From Cyclobacteriaceae bacterium (GTDB lineage: Bacteria > Bacteroidota > Bacteroidia > Cytophagales > Cyclobacteriaceae): a stretch of 64,000 bases of DNA. Under the pieces are notes generated by a model that was not told where the DNA came from, ran no database searches, and saw only the letters and a program-made list of their open reading frames with translations. Shown here piece by piece: positions 9,509-17,681 of the stretch. The DNA is taken from positions 2,280,492-2,344,491 of the forward strand of contig JAHBUE010000001.1 in the NCBI GenBank assembly GCA_019638235.1. The letters are read 5' to 3'. How positions within the stretch are numbered: position 1 is the stretch's first letter; the number at the start of each line of letters is the position of its first letter. Both the position numbers and the translations under genes were made by a program.

Positions 9509-10690
9509 TCAGTCTTCCAATACTTCAATTTCAATACGATTGTTCAAACGGGCTGCTGATGCGGACCCCTGCTTTACAAGCATTTCCATTCCGCCCCATG
9601 CGTAAATGTCTGTTCGCTTTTTATCAATACCGTTATCAATCAGGTATAACTGTATCGTTTCTGCACGAAGCTTTGAAAGCTCTTTTCCGTTACCGGTTTT
9701 ACTGTCTGCTCCTGCCATAGCAAAGTAATTCTTATTATTACCCAATGTAGAGATACGAAGGTTGTTGTCGTTGCCATTGTTATGCCCGTGAATCTTGATT
9801 TTATAATTCGGGTTGAGTTTCATCATGTTCACTAACTCATCTAATTCTTCTTTCGATTCGGGTGTCATGATTACTGCATCTTTATAGAACGAAACATTAT
9901 ACATTACGGAAACGTCACCTTTTTTCATGCGCTCTAACTTGTAGGGTATTATCCATGCTCCGTTTTCATCTTGCGTGGCATCGGGGGTAAGGCCGGGATC
10001 ATTAAAGTCGATTACTTTTATTTCTTCTGTAAAGCCAAATATGCCGCATACAATAGTAAGCGGAACAGAAGGATCGCTTGGGCGATTCACATCTACGTAG
10101 GTACCAGACGGGTATCGGGCCAGGTCGCGACCCAGTATCCTGTCAACATTATGCAGCGTAGTTGAAACCTGTTGGCCGTTGATATCGGTAACAACAAATT
10201 TGAAGTATTTACCTTTTGCCGGAGGAAGTGGTTCGTCTTCAGGTTCTGGTTCCGGTTCTTCAGGCTGTTCAACAGGCTCTTCTACCGGCTCCTCAACAGG
10301 CTTAGGTTCTTCTACGGGCGTTACAACAGGCTCTTCTTTGGGTTTAGGTTGTTCTACCACTACCGGTGTTACAGGTTCGGCTGTGGTTAGCGGGCCTTCA
10401 TACAGCCAGGCATCTTTAAACTCCGTGTCATTTCGCAGGCGCACGGTCATGCGCGATGCCTCTGCGCGATCAGTTGTTTTGAGTACATAAATGTAGGTGA
10501 GCCTGCGCTTTTCATGTACGCCCTGCCGGGCATCGTATTTGGCATTGCGGGCATAGCCGGTAAAAATATCGGCATATTTTTGAACGCGATATGCGCCAAT
10601 TACAACATAATAGTCCTGTGCCTGCACATAGGCAGTAGCCAATACTAAAAAGAAAATGAGAAAGGCTTTTTTGGGGTAGAGAGTCATCAT
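9509..10690 (-). CDS. OmpA family protein with N-terminal SPOR-like segment
   Basis: A 393-residue envelope protein. A signal peptide ends near AYVQAQ. Residues about 25-100 (YYVVIGAYRVQKYADIFTGY onward) look like a SPOR-type repeat found in peptidoglycan-binding proteins. A Pro/Glu-rich linker follows (about 105-155, many PEEP/EEPV units), then a middle beta-rich domain. The OmpA-like peptidoglycan-binding domain occupies about 275-393, with YNVSFYKDAVIMTPESKEEL, the LSKLRAETIQLYL helix and a NNRIEIEV end. The linker is suited to span the periplasm, so the protein probably ties the cell wall to another envelope component. Two start codons are adjacent (MM); either could be used. Confidence 0.82.
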   Translation of the reverse strand: MMTLYPKKAFLIFFLVLATAYVQAQDYYVVIGAYRVQKYADIFTGYARNAKYDARQGVHEKRRLTYIYVLKTTDRAEASRMTVRLRNDTEFKDAWLYEGPLTTAEPVTPVVVEQPKPKEEPVVTPVEEPKPVEEPVEEPVEQPEEPEPEPEDEPLPPAKGKYFKFVVTDINGQQVSTTLHNVDRILGRDLARYPSGTYVDVNRPSDPSVPLTIVCGIFGFTEEIKVIDFNDPGLTPDATQDENGAWIIPYKLERMKKGDVSVMYNVSFYKDAVIMTPESKEELDELVNMMKLNPNYKIKIHGHNNGNDNNLRISTLGNNKNYFAMAGADSKTGNGKELSKLRAETIQLYLIDNGIDKKRTDIYAWGGMEMLVKQGSASAARLNNRIEIEVLED

Positions 10691-10789
10691 ATAAATAGTT
10701 ATGAGCCGATAAAGTTAATAATCATACAGAAAATCTCAAGCCGGATAGCCAATTAATACTGCCCGATTGAACGGGAATATGGGAGAAAT

Positions 10790-12151
10790 CTACTTTCCGA
10801 TACAAAACTTACTGAAAATATTGTCAAGCAAATCATCGGTGGTGATTTGACCGGTTATTTCACCAAGATAATGTAATGCCTGCCGGATGTCCATAGCCAG
10901 AAAATCGCCTGTGATGCCGCTGTCTAACCCTTCGAGCACGCGGTTTAACGCATCGCGGGTTTCGGCTAACTTTTGATAGTGCCGCAAATTGGTAACGAGC
11001 ACATCGCCCTGCTTTACTTCCTTAACGCCTACGGTAGTTAAAATAGATTCTTTCAGTTGCTCGAGGTTTTCTTTCGTGGCAGCCGAAATAAGAATAAATG
11101 ATTGATTTTTTAATTGTTCAAGCAACGCAGAAGGGGCTTTGTCTTTTTTGTTGCCGATCTTTAAATAAGGAATACCCAGCGCAGCAAGCTGAATTTCTTC
11201 GTGTTGAATTTCGGCAAGCGAAGTCTGCGATAGATCCCATAGGTAAAGAATCAGCGATGCCTTTTTCATGCTTTCGCGTGTGCGTGATACACCAATAGCT
11301 TCAATCGTATCGCTGGTATCGCGCAGGCCGGCTGTATCCATAAATCGGAAGGTAATGCCGCCCAGGGTTATTTCATCTTCAATAACATCGCGGGTAGTAC
11401 CGGGTATGTCCGAAACAATGGCTTTTTCTTCGTTGAGCAAGGCGTTCAACAGGGTAGACTTGCCCGCATTGGGTTTACCGGCTATCACGGTAGGTATTCC
11501 ATTTTTGATTACACGCCCCTGGTCGAACGAAGCAATCAGGTTGTTTAAATACGACTGTATTTTGAGAATAAGCTCGCGCAAATCGTTTCGTTTGGCGAAC
11601 TCAACATCTTCTTCGCCAAAGTCAAGCTCCAGTTCAATGAGCGAAGCAAAGTGAATAAGCTCTTCGCGCAGGTTGTTGATCTCTTTCGAGAAGCCGCCCC
11701 GCATTTGATTAAACGCTGCCTGCCGTGCATTATCTGTTTCGGCATGGATCAGGTCGGCAACGGCTTCGGCTTGTGCCAGATCGAACCGGCCGTTAAAAAA
11801 CGCACGTTTGGTGAACTCACCCGGTTCTGCTAACCGGGCACCGTTGGCTAACAGGGCTTTGATGATTTCTTTGACGATAACGGGCGAACCATGGCAGGAG
11901 AGTTCAACGGAGTTTTCGCGTGTAAACGATTGGGGTTCTGTAAAGACAGTTGCCAGCACTTCGTCAATCAGCTTTCCCTGGTGCTGAATGGTGCCAAAAT
12001 GTACCGTATGGCCGGGCACATCGGCTAAGTTTTTTCCCACAAAGACTTTTTGCGTTATGGCTATGGCCTCTTTGCCTGACAGCCGGATAACGGCTATCGC
12101 ACTGATGCCCTGTGCAGTGGCCAATGCTACAATGGTGTCGTTTACTTTCAA
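10790..12151 (-). CDS. mnmE: tRNA modification GTPase MnmE
   Basis: A 453-residue GTPase that with MnmG makes the cmnm5 modification at U34 of certain tRNAs. The folate-binding N-terminal domain (1-120) starts MKVNDTIVALATAQGISAIA. The G domain has the P-loop GKPNAGKST, switch DIPGTTRD, DTAGLRDT and the NKKD specificity motif. The C-terminal CIGK carries the conserved catalytic cysteine. Length and motifs are complete. It is not next to mnmG here. After the stop there is only a weak hairpin (CCCG-N6-CGGG). Confidence 0.97.
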   Translation of the reverse strand: MKVNDTIVALATAQGISAIAVIRLSGKEAIAITQKVFVGKNLADVPGHTVHFGTIQHQGKLIDEVLATVFTEPQSFTRENSVELSCHGSPVIVKEIIKALLANGARLAEPGEFTKRAFFNGRFDLAQAEAVADLIHAETDNARQAAFNQMRGGFSKEINNLREELIHFASLIELELDFGEEDVEFAKRNDLRELILKIQSYLNNLIASFDQGRVIKNGIPTVIAGKPNAGKSTLLNALLNEEKAIVSDIPGTTRDVIEDEITLGGITFRFMDTAGLRDTSDTIEAIGVSRTRESMKKASLILYLWDLSQTSLAEIQHEEIQLAALGIPYLKIGNKKDKAPSALLEQLKNQSFILISAATKENLEQLKESILTTVGVKEVKQGDVLVTNLRHYQKLAETRDALNRVLEGLDSGITGDFLAMDIRQALHYLGEITGQITTDDLLDNIFSKFCIGK

Positions 12152-12249
12152 GGCGGCAATTTACAATTTACAGTAAGCAATTTACAATTTACCTATGCCA
12201 AAGGCATCCCTTCGGAATTGATAACTGTTAACTGTTAATTGTTAATTGC
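12152..12249. repeat. AT-rich simple-repeat spacer
   Basis: Between the PUL 1 end and mnmE lies a 98-bp spacer made of short direct repeats: the unit CAATTTACAATTTAC occurs twice and AACTGTTAA/TTGTTAATTG units follow. A small ATGCC-AAA-GGCAT hairpin sits between the two blocks. Similar low-complexity blocks flank the four-helix-bundle gene at 25053-25469. Confidence 0.6.
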
Positions 12250-13035
12250 CTACTGATAGACCCGCACGTAGTCAATTTCCATGCGTTGCGGCCATATCGT
12301 TTCATCAATGCCTTGTTGTCCGCCCCAGTTACCGCCTACGGCTATGTTTATCAGCAAATGAAAGGGCTGATCGAACGGCCAGCCTTTGTGGTCGTCTTCG
12401 GGCTTGCGTTTAATGGTATGAAAAACGTTGTTGTCCACTAAAAAATCTAACTGGTCTTTTGTCCAGTTCAGGGTGTAGATGTGAAACTCTTCATGCACGT
12501 TGGCAACAGTTACTTTGCCTTCGTTTTGTGTTTGCTTTATATGATTATAAAGCTCGGAGTGTGCCGTTCCATGAACTACATTTTGGTTGTAGCCAACGTG
12601 TTCCATGATGTCTATTTCGCCACTGGCCGGCCAGCCGCCATATTTCCAGTCGGTAGGGAGCATCCAGAGGGCAGGCCACGTGCCACGACCCTGCGGCAGT
12701 TTGGCGCGTATCTCGATTTTACCATGCAGCCAGTCGCCTTTCTTTTTGGAGATGATGCGCGTGGATGTATAGGCATTGTTTTCCAATGAATCTTTATGGG
12801 CTTCGATAATGAGATTACCATTTTCAACCCGCACATTTTTAGGATCATTAGTATAATACTGAAGTTCGTTATTGCCCCAGCCGTGTCCGCCAATATCGTA
12901 ACTCCATTTGGTTGAATCGGGCGCACCGGTGTAGTCAAACTCATCGCTCCATACCAATACAGGCGATGGTTTGGTTGAACAATTACCCGCTATAAAAAGC
13001 AGGAGCACATATACATATAGGAGGGATGCTTTCAT
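12250..13035 (-). CDS. GH16 endo-beta-glucanase (laminarinase type)
   Basis: A 261-residue GH16 enzyme expected to cut beta-1,3 or mixed beta-1,3/1,4-glucan. The N-terminus is a lipoprotein signal (LLLFIAGNCS), so it is membrane anchored. The catalytic strand GEIDIMEHVG gives nucleophile E140, D142 and acid/base E145. The subsite residues WSDEF near the start and the final IDYVRVYQ are classic GH16. It is the last gene of the PUL 1 operon, 84 bp after a second GH16 gene; the pair share the same catalytic sequence but this one has no extra domain. Confidence 0.93.
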   Translation of the reverse strand: MKASLLYVYVLLLFIAGNCSTKPSPVLVWSDEFDYTGAPDSTKWSYDIGGHGWGNNELQYYTNDPKNVRVENGNLIIEAHKDSLENNAYTSTRIISKKKGDWLHGKIEIRAKLPQGRGTWPALWMLPTDWKYGGWPASGEIDIMEHVGYNQNVVHGTAHSELYNHIKQTQNEGKVTVANVHEEFHIYTLNWTKDQLDFLVDNNVFHTIKRKPEDDHKGWPFDQPFHLLINIAVGGNWGGQQGIDETIWPQRMEIDYVRVYQ

Positions 13036-13119
13036 TTTATTTTATTTCGTGATTGTCAGGACACACTACACACTATCTGCCCGAAATAGTTAGGACAGCT
13101 TAGTATGATTTTTACGTTG

Positions 13120-14202
13120 TTATTGTTTTTGAAATACCCTTACATAATCGATCTGGTAGTTTGCCGGTAAGAAACTCTCGTCAATGCCCTGCGCTCCGCC
13201 CCAGTCGCCTCCCCAGGCCAAGTTTAGTTTCAGATAAAATGGATTAAAAAAGGGCCACGTGTTGTAGTTGTTTGTTTTATCATTTAAAAAGGTAAAGTAA
13301 TTTACTCCGTCAACGTACCCTTTGATGAAATCGGGAGTCCACTCAACGGCATACACATGAAATTCGGTTTGTGCAGTAGGAACTGAGCGTGTACCGGTTT
13401 TTTGTGTACCAATGGAATGATAATAGGCTTTGCAATGAATGGACGAGTGTATCACATTAGGGTTATAGCCTACGTGTTCCATAATGTCGATTTCACCATC
13501 ATCGGGCCAGGCATTAAAATTTTGGGGCATCATCCAGAAGGCAGGCCAGGTTCCTTTTCCAACAGGCACTTTTAAACGTGCTTCAAAGTAACCGTACGTC
13601 CAGCTTTTAGTGGTATTCATGCGGATTGAGTAAACCGTTCCACCAATTTTTTTGGCGGTAATGGTAAGGATGCCGTTTTCTATTTTTGCCAACTGTTCAC
13701 CGCCTTGTGAGCCGGTCACATAATTTTGCAGTTCGTTATTTCCCCATCCGTGCCCTCCGGTTTCGTACCACCATTCGGCAGTGTTTGGCTGGTTGCCTTC
13801 GTCAAACTCATCGTTCCAGACAAGGGTATAACCTTCCGGGCCGGTGATTTCCGATTCGGGACCGCGTTCCTGCGTTACAGGAATGGTAACACGCTCGCTG
13901 CCCGCTTTAAGGATTACCGAACCCTCGCGGGGTTGCTGACTTGCGTTTGCCGAAATGGTTACGGTTACCGTGCCGGTAGTGGTGATAAAACTTGAAGGGT
14001 TACAGGTAATCCAGCTTTCGTTGCTGTATGCCATCCACTCGCGGCTTGCAGTAACGTTAATAGTTGAAATATGCTGTTCATACCCTGTGCTGATCTCTGT
14101 AACAGAACTTGTAATGCTTTCCTTTGTTACGGGTTCGTTACCATCGCAACCGGCATAGCCCAACATCAGTATCAACAAAAAAAGCGGATTCAGTTTATTC
14201 AT
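13120..14202 (-). CDS. GH16 endo-beta-glucanase with BACON domain
   Basis: A 360-residue lipoprotein (lipobox LGYAGC). Residues about 30-112 form a BACON domain, with its typical SREWMAYSNESWITCNPSS core, which in PUL enzymes works as a spacer or surface module. The GH16 domain covers about 125-360, with the catalytic strand GEIDIMEHVGYN giving E237, D239 and E242. It ends IDYVRVFQKQ. It lies in PUL 1 between the glycan-binding lipoprotein and the simpler GH16 gene. Together the two enzymes would fragment the same glucan at the cell surface. A hairpin stands only 15 bp before its start codon. Confidence 0.93.
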   Translation of the reverse strand: MNKLNPLFLLILMLGYAGCDGNEPVTKESITSSVTEISTGYEQHISTINVTASREWMAYSNESWITCNPSSFITTTGTVTVTISANASQQPREGSVILKAGSERVTIPVTQERGPESEITGPEGYTLVWNDEFDEGNQPNTAEWWYETGGHGWGNNELQNYVTGSQGGEQLAKIENGILTITAKKIGGTVYSIRMNTTKSWTYGYFEARLKVPVGKGTWPAFWMMPQNFNAWPDDGEIDIMEHVGYNPNVIHSSIHCKAYYHSIGTQKTGTRSVPTAQTEFHVYAVEWTPDFIKGYVDGVNYFTFLNDKTNNYNTWPFFNPFYLKLNLAWGGDWGGAQGIDESFLPANYQIDYVRVFQKQ

Positions 14203-14217
14203 GATAATACAGTAAAA

Positions 14218-14250
14218 GCATGTGCAGCGAAGTTGTTGTGCTGCACATGC
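14218..14250 (-). terminator. Strong intra-operon hairpin between the glycan-binding and GH16 genes
   Basis: GCATGTGCAGC and GCTGCACATGC pair perfectly over 11 bp with an 11-nt loop. On the minus strand TTTTAC follows, as in an intrinsic terminator. It starts 14 bp after the binding-protein stop (14265) and ends 15 bp before the GH16 start (14202), leaving no room for a separate promoter. It may act as an attenuator or an mRNA 3'-end stabiliser. Confidence 0.75.
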
Positions 14251-14264
14251 GTTAAAAATTGATT

Positions 14265-16142
14265 TTAATCGTTACAAGTAGATTCTTTTAAAATAATGCT
14301 GCTGATGGTTACCTCGGTATTGTCAGGGTTGCCGCCAAAGTCGAATACAAGGCTAATGTTATCAATATCGAGGCCCTCCATGTTCGGCATTTTGAACACG
14401 TGGTCTTCGAAAGCGATTATGTTAACCCGCCTGGTAAAGAAGGCGGTCGCATCATCACCAACCTTGGTAAGTTTAATGGTTACTCCGTTTATATTCTTGG
14501 TGGAGTTAAGGATACAACGGAAATCGTATGACTTATCAACAGTGGTTGCGATATTCGTAGTTCTGAAATGAACCTGGTTTTGCCATTGGTCTGATGTTGC
14601 TGTTGGATACGAAATGGTGTATGAGTTAGTATTTCCTGTAAAACCTGAATATGCAGGGCCCTCATAAATTGGACTCCAGCCTGGCGCATAGTAGAAATGG
14701 TTTACGAAGTCAACATTCTTCCAAAGGTTACAATCCGAGTTTGGCAGCCAGTTTACGTTGTCTGGTTCTTCGGGTTCTTCAATCACGGTTCCATCATCGC
14801 AGCTATTCTCTTTCAGCACAATGCGGCTTACGGTAACAATAGTGTTGGCTTCATTACCACCAAAGTCTAAGAACAACCGTAAGTTTTGAATATCCATGCC
14901 GTCCATACCGGTTTTTATAAAGGTGTAATCTTCGTTGGCTTTAAGTGTGATGCCTTCTTCAAAATAAAATACTCCGTCATCGCTTTCGTGTACCAATTTA
15001 ACGGTTACGTTACCGTGCGCTTTATTCGAGTTAATGATGGCCGAGAAGTCGTATTTTTTAGAAGCCTCGGTTGACATATTGGTAAGGAAAGCCATCTGTG
15101 CCTGCCATTGTTCAAACGTTGCTTCGGGAAGTGTAATCCTGTACGAGTTTCCGTCAGCTTCAAAACCGGGGTCGGCAATCTGGTTCCAACCCGGAGCGTA
15201 CCAGAACCAGGTATTGAATGTGGCGGTCTTCCATTTGTTACAATCGTTGTTGGGGTCGTAGCCACCGGGGCCTTTACCGGCTGTTAAAATATAATGCCAG
15301 GCAATGCCGCCATTGTCGATCACTAATACAATCCGTGAAGACGAAATACCCGCGAGTTTATACTTAGGTGTGTTGTAGGCATCGTCATTGGCGATATAGG
15401 GGAAGAGTGTTCCGGCAGGGAACACCACAAAAACATCGTTGCCCTCGGCCACAATGCTGTACGTGGTGTTTTGCTCCGAAACAGGCGCCATAAAGTCGTT
15501 GCCATCGTGTGTGTTATGCGGAGCCAAGAGGGGAACAGTAACATCTTTATTCACATAAACCGTTCCGCCACTACCAGGGTTGTACGTATAGCTATAATCG
15601 TTGCCAAAGGTTAGTAAATCATCATACACGCCTTCATTGGCTTTTTCGTCAGGGGCAGCGCTCCACCATTCAGTACCGATAGTGCCCGAAGGGCCGCAGG
15701 CTAAGTGCGCTGCTTCGGTACGGGCAATGCTCCAGTTTTTGGTTCCGCTTCCGGCCAACATGCCAACGTACAAATCGAAGTTCACCATTGAGTTGTTGAT
15801 GGTAAACGTTCTGGTAATGGAGCCATCGCTCACACCATTGGTATTACCGATTTTTATTTCTACTGTGTACGTGCCGGCCACCGCGTAAATTTTGGTGAGG
15901 CCGTTAATAGTAGAATACTCGGTACGATTTGGTTCTTCAAAAATCCACACCGGGTAGCTGCTTTTGTTTTTCAGGTTAAACGTAACCTGGTTGATCTCCT
16001 GATCGACCACGATGTCAACATCGATATTGGCTGCCAGCGGTACATCTTTTTCAGATGGGCGGTTATACTCCTCCATACAGCTAACCGCCACGAACAGCAT
16101 TAGCACGCTTAGGAAATAGGTATTGCTGAATATTCGTTTCAT
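14265..16142 (-). CDS. Surface glycan-binding lipoprotein with PKD-like domain and two repeated modules
   Basis: A 625-residue lipoprotein (lipobox VAVSC, Cys22), third in PUL 1 where SusE/F-type surface glycan-binding proteins lie. Residues about 38-117 look like a PKD/Ig fold (NLKNKSSYPVW ... TYTVEI). About 118-295 is a separate unassigned region. Then two homologous modules follow, about 299-448 and 468-624. Both have the order DCN-WK, F--YAPGW, NSY-I--P-AT--QWQ-Q, YDF--I-NS, VT-KL and D--L--DFGGN, and both end in SSIILKES/SRIVLKEN. They are jelly-roll CBM-like modules joined by an acidic EEPEEPD linker. No catalytic motif is visible. Confidence 0.8.
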   Translation of the reverse strand: MKRIFSNTYFLSVLMLFVAVSCMEEYNRPSEKDVPLAANIDVDIVVDQEINQVTFNLKNKSSYPVWIFEEPNRTEYSTINGLTKIYAVAGTYTVEIKIGNTNGVSDGSITRTFTINNSMVNFDLYVGMLAGSGTKNWSIARTEAAHLACGPSGTIGTEWWSAAPDEKANEGVYDDLLTFGNDYSYTYNPGSGGTVYVNKDVTVPLLAPHNTHDGNDFMAPVSEQNTTYSIVAEGNDVFVVFPAGTLFPYIANDDAYNTPKYKLAGISSSRIVLVIDNGGIAWHYILTAGKGPGGYDPNNDCNKWKTATFNTWFWYAPGWNQIADPGFEADGNSYRITLPEATFEQWQAQMAFLTNMSTEASKKYDFSAIINSNKAHGNVTVKLVHESDDGVFYFEEGITLKANEDYTFIKTGMDGMDIQNLRLFLDFGGNEANTIVTVSRIVLKENSCDDGTVIEEPEEPDNVNWLPNSDCNLWKNVDFVNHFYYAPGWSPIYEGPAYSGFTGNTNSYTISYPTATSDQWQNQVHFRTTNIATTVDKSYDFRCILNSTKNINGVTIKLTKVGDDATAFFTRRVNIIAFEDHVFKMPNMEGLDIDNISLVFDFGGNPDNTEVTISSIILKESTCND

Positions 16143-16159
16143 AATTTCGCGTTTTACGT

Positions 16160-17659
16160 TCAGTAATTGTTTTGGGTTAATGTTCCCTGTGCCGCGTCAA
16201 TTTCAGACTGTGGAATAGGCAGATACTTCTTTGATGGCGACCATGTGTTTGTTCTGTACAGGTTGGGAACCAGTACGGTAGCCGCCCTGTCGGTGCGGAT
16301 CAAATCCCAATAGCGTTTGCCTTCGCCCACAAACTCAAGCCTTCGTTCCTGGAGGATGTTATCCAGGTTAGCCGGGATACTGCCAAGCCCGGCACGGTCG
16401 CGTACTTCATCTAAATATGCCTGTGCGTTAGACGAACCTAATTCGGCCGCGTACAACAATGTTTCGGCATAGCGATATACGCGGAAGTTATTGCTGTAGT
16501 TCATGTCGCCATCGGCAGAGTGATTGGCGTTGCCATCGGCACGGGCAATGTACTTTTTCAGGAAATAACCTTCGTCCTGGTAACGCGGGGCATAGGTTGC
16601 ACCGGTTGAAGTGGCATACGCAGCAAAATTGAGAATACCCCCATCGCGCCTTTCGTCATTGGCATCATACATAGCATAAGTTTCGGCACGAACAGTTTCA
16701 AAGCCCCAGCCCGGAGCGTAGTCGGAGCTGCCACCTAAGTTGTTTATGCCGATAAGTTTGGGGTAAACGGAGCCTCCATCACTAAGTGGGTTCCCCCAAC
16801 TGCGGGTTCCATTGTTGCTGAAGTAGTTGATCTCGAAAATAGATTCATTGGACCATTCGCCTGCTTCTTCCCAGATGTCGGCAAAATTTTCTACCAGGCT
16901 ATACTGACCGGAGTTAATTATCTCTTCCATATAGCCCAACGCGGTGCTGTATTTTGAATTGTCTTTTTGATACATCACCACTTCAGTGTACAGCATGCAG
17001 GCCATAGCTTTGGTAACACGACCGCTCCATGCAGAAGTTGCTTTCATAGGCAGGTCGCCATTGGCAATGGCATCTTCCAACGATGCTATAATGCCTTCGT
17101 AAACTTCGTTGGCCGTGTTCTGGCTTTTAATGTAAGGCGCTGTAAGGTTTGTTTCATAGTAGGGGATGTTGCCCCAAAGTTTCCACAACCAGTTGTAGTA
17201 GAACGACCGCAATACTTTCGCTTCGGCTAAGTAGCGCTTTTTATTGGCATCCGATATATCGGTAACGTTATCCATGTACTGGATCACGATGTTGGCGCGG
17301 TTTACACCGGAGTAAAAGGTAGTCCACAAACCGCTGGCCACAAGGGTAGGCAATGCAGCATAATTAGACATCAGGTGGAGCTGTTGTTGATCGTTTGGAT
17401 CGGCACCGCCAACATATACATCATCGGCCATTACATCCGATACTAACCCGATATGTGTGAATTGCCCCCAGGCATAATCGAACCAGGTTAACGGATCGTA
17501 AGCCGCAACAAGCGCTTCAAAAATGCGCGCCTCGGTTTTGTAGTAATCACTAACGTACAACTGGGTGGTAGATTCTACATGTAGAAAATCTTCGGTACAC
17601 GAACTGAATGTGAACGTGCCCACCAGGGTGCAGATTATAAATATCTTAATCTGTTTCAT
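16160..17659 (-). CDS. SusD/RagB family outer-membrane nutrient-binding lipoprotein
   Basis: A 499-residue SusD homologue. The start is put at 17659 because MKQIKIFIICTLVGTFTFSS runs straight into the lipobox SSC; the upstream in-frame extension overlaps the susC gene. TPR-type helices include YLAEAKVLRSFYYNWLWKLW, and the C-terminal SusD signature YRYAETLLYAAE and VGEGKRYWDLIRTDRA are present. It forms the lid over the SusC pore and captures oligosaccharide. It lies 22 bp after susC and 17 bp before the glycan-binding gene, one operon. Confidence 0.95.
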   Translation of the reverse strand: MKQIKIFIICTLVGTFTFSSCTEDFLHVESTTQLYVSDYYKTEARIFEALVAAYDPLTWFDYAWGQFTHIGLVSDVMADDVYVGGADPNDQQQLHLMSNYAALPTLVASGLWTTFYSGVNRANIVIQYMDNVTDISDANKKRYLAEAKVLRSFYYNWLWKLWGNIPYYETNLTAPYIKSQNTANEVYEGIIASLEDAIANGDLPMKATSAWSGRVTKAMACMLYTEVVMYQKDNSKYSTALGYMEEIINSGQYSLVENFADIWEEAGEWSNESIFEINYFSNNGTRSWGNPLSDGGSVYPKLIGINNLGGSSDYAPGWGFETVRAETYAMYDANDERRDGGILNFAAYATSTGATYAPRYQDEGYFLKKYIARADGNANHSADGDMNYSNNFRVYRYAETLLYAAELGSSNAQAYLDEVRDRAGLGSIPANLDNILQERRLEFVGEGKRYWDLIRTDRAATVLVPNLYRTNTWSPSKKYLPIPQSEIDAAQGTLTQNNY

Positions 17660-17681
17660 AGTCGTATTGCTTTGTATTGAA

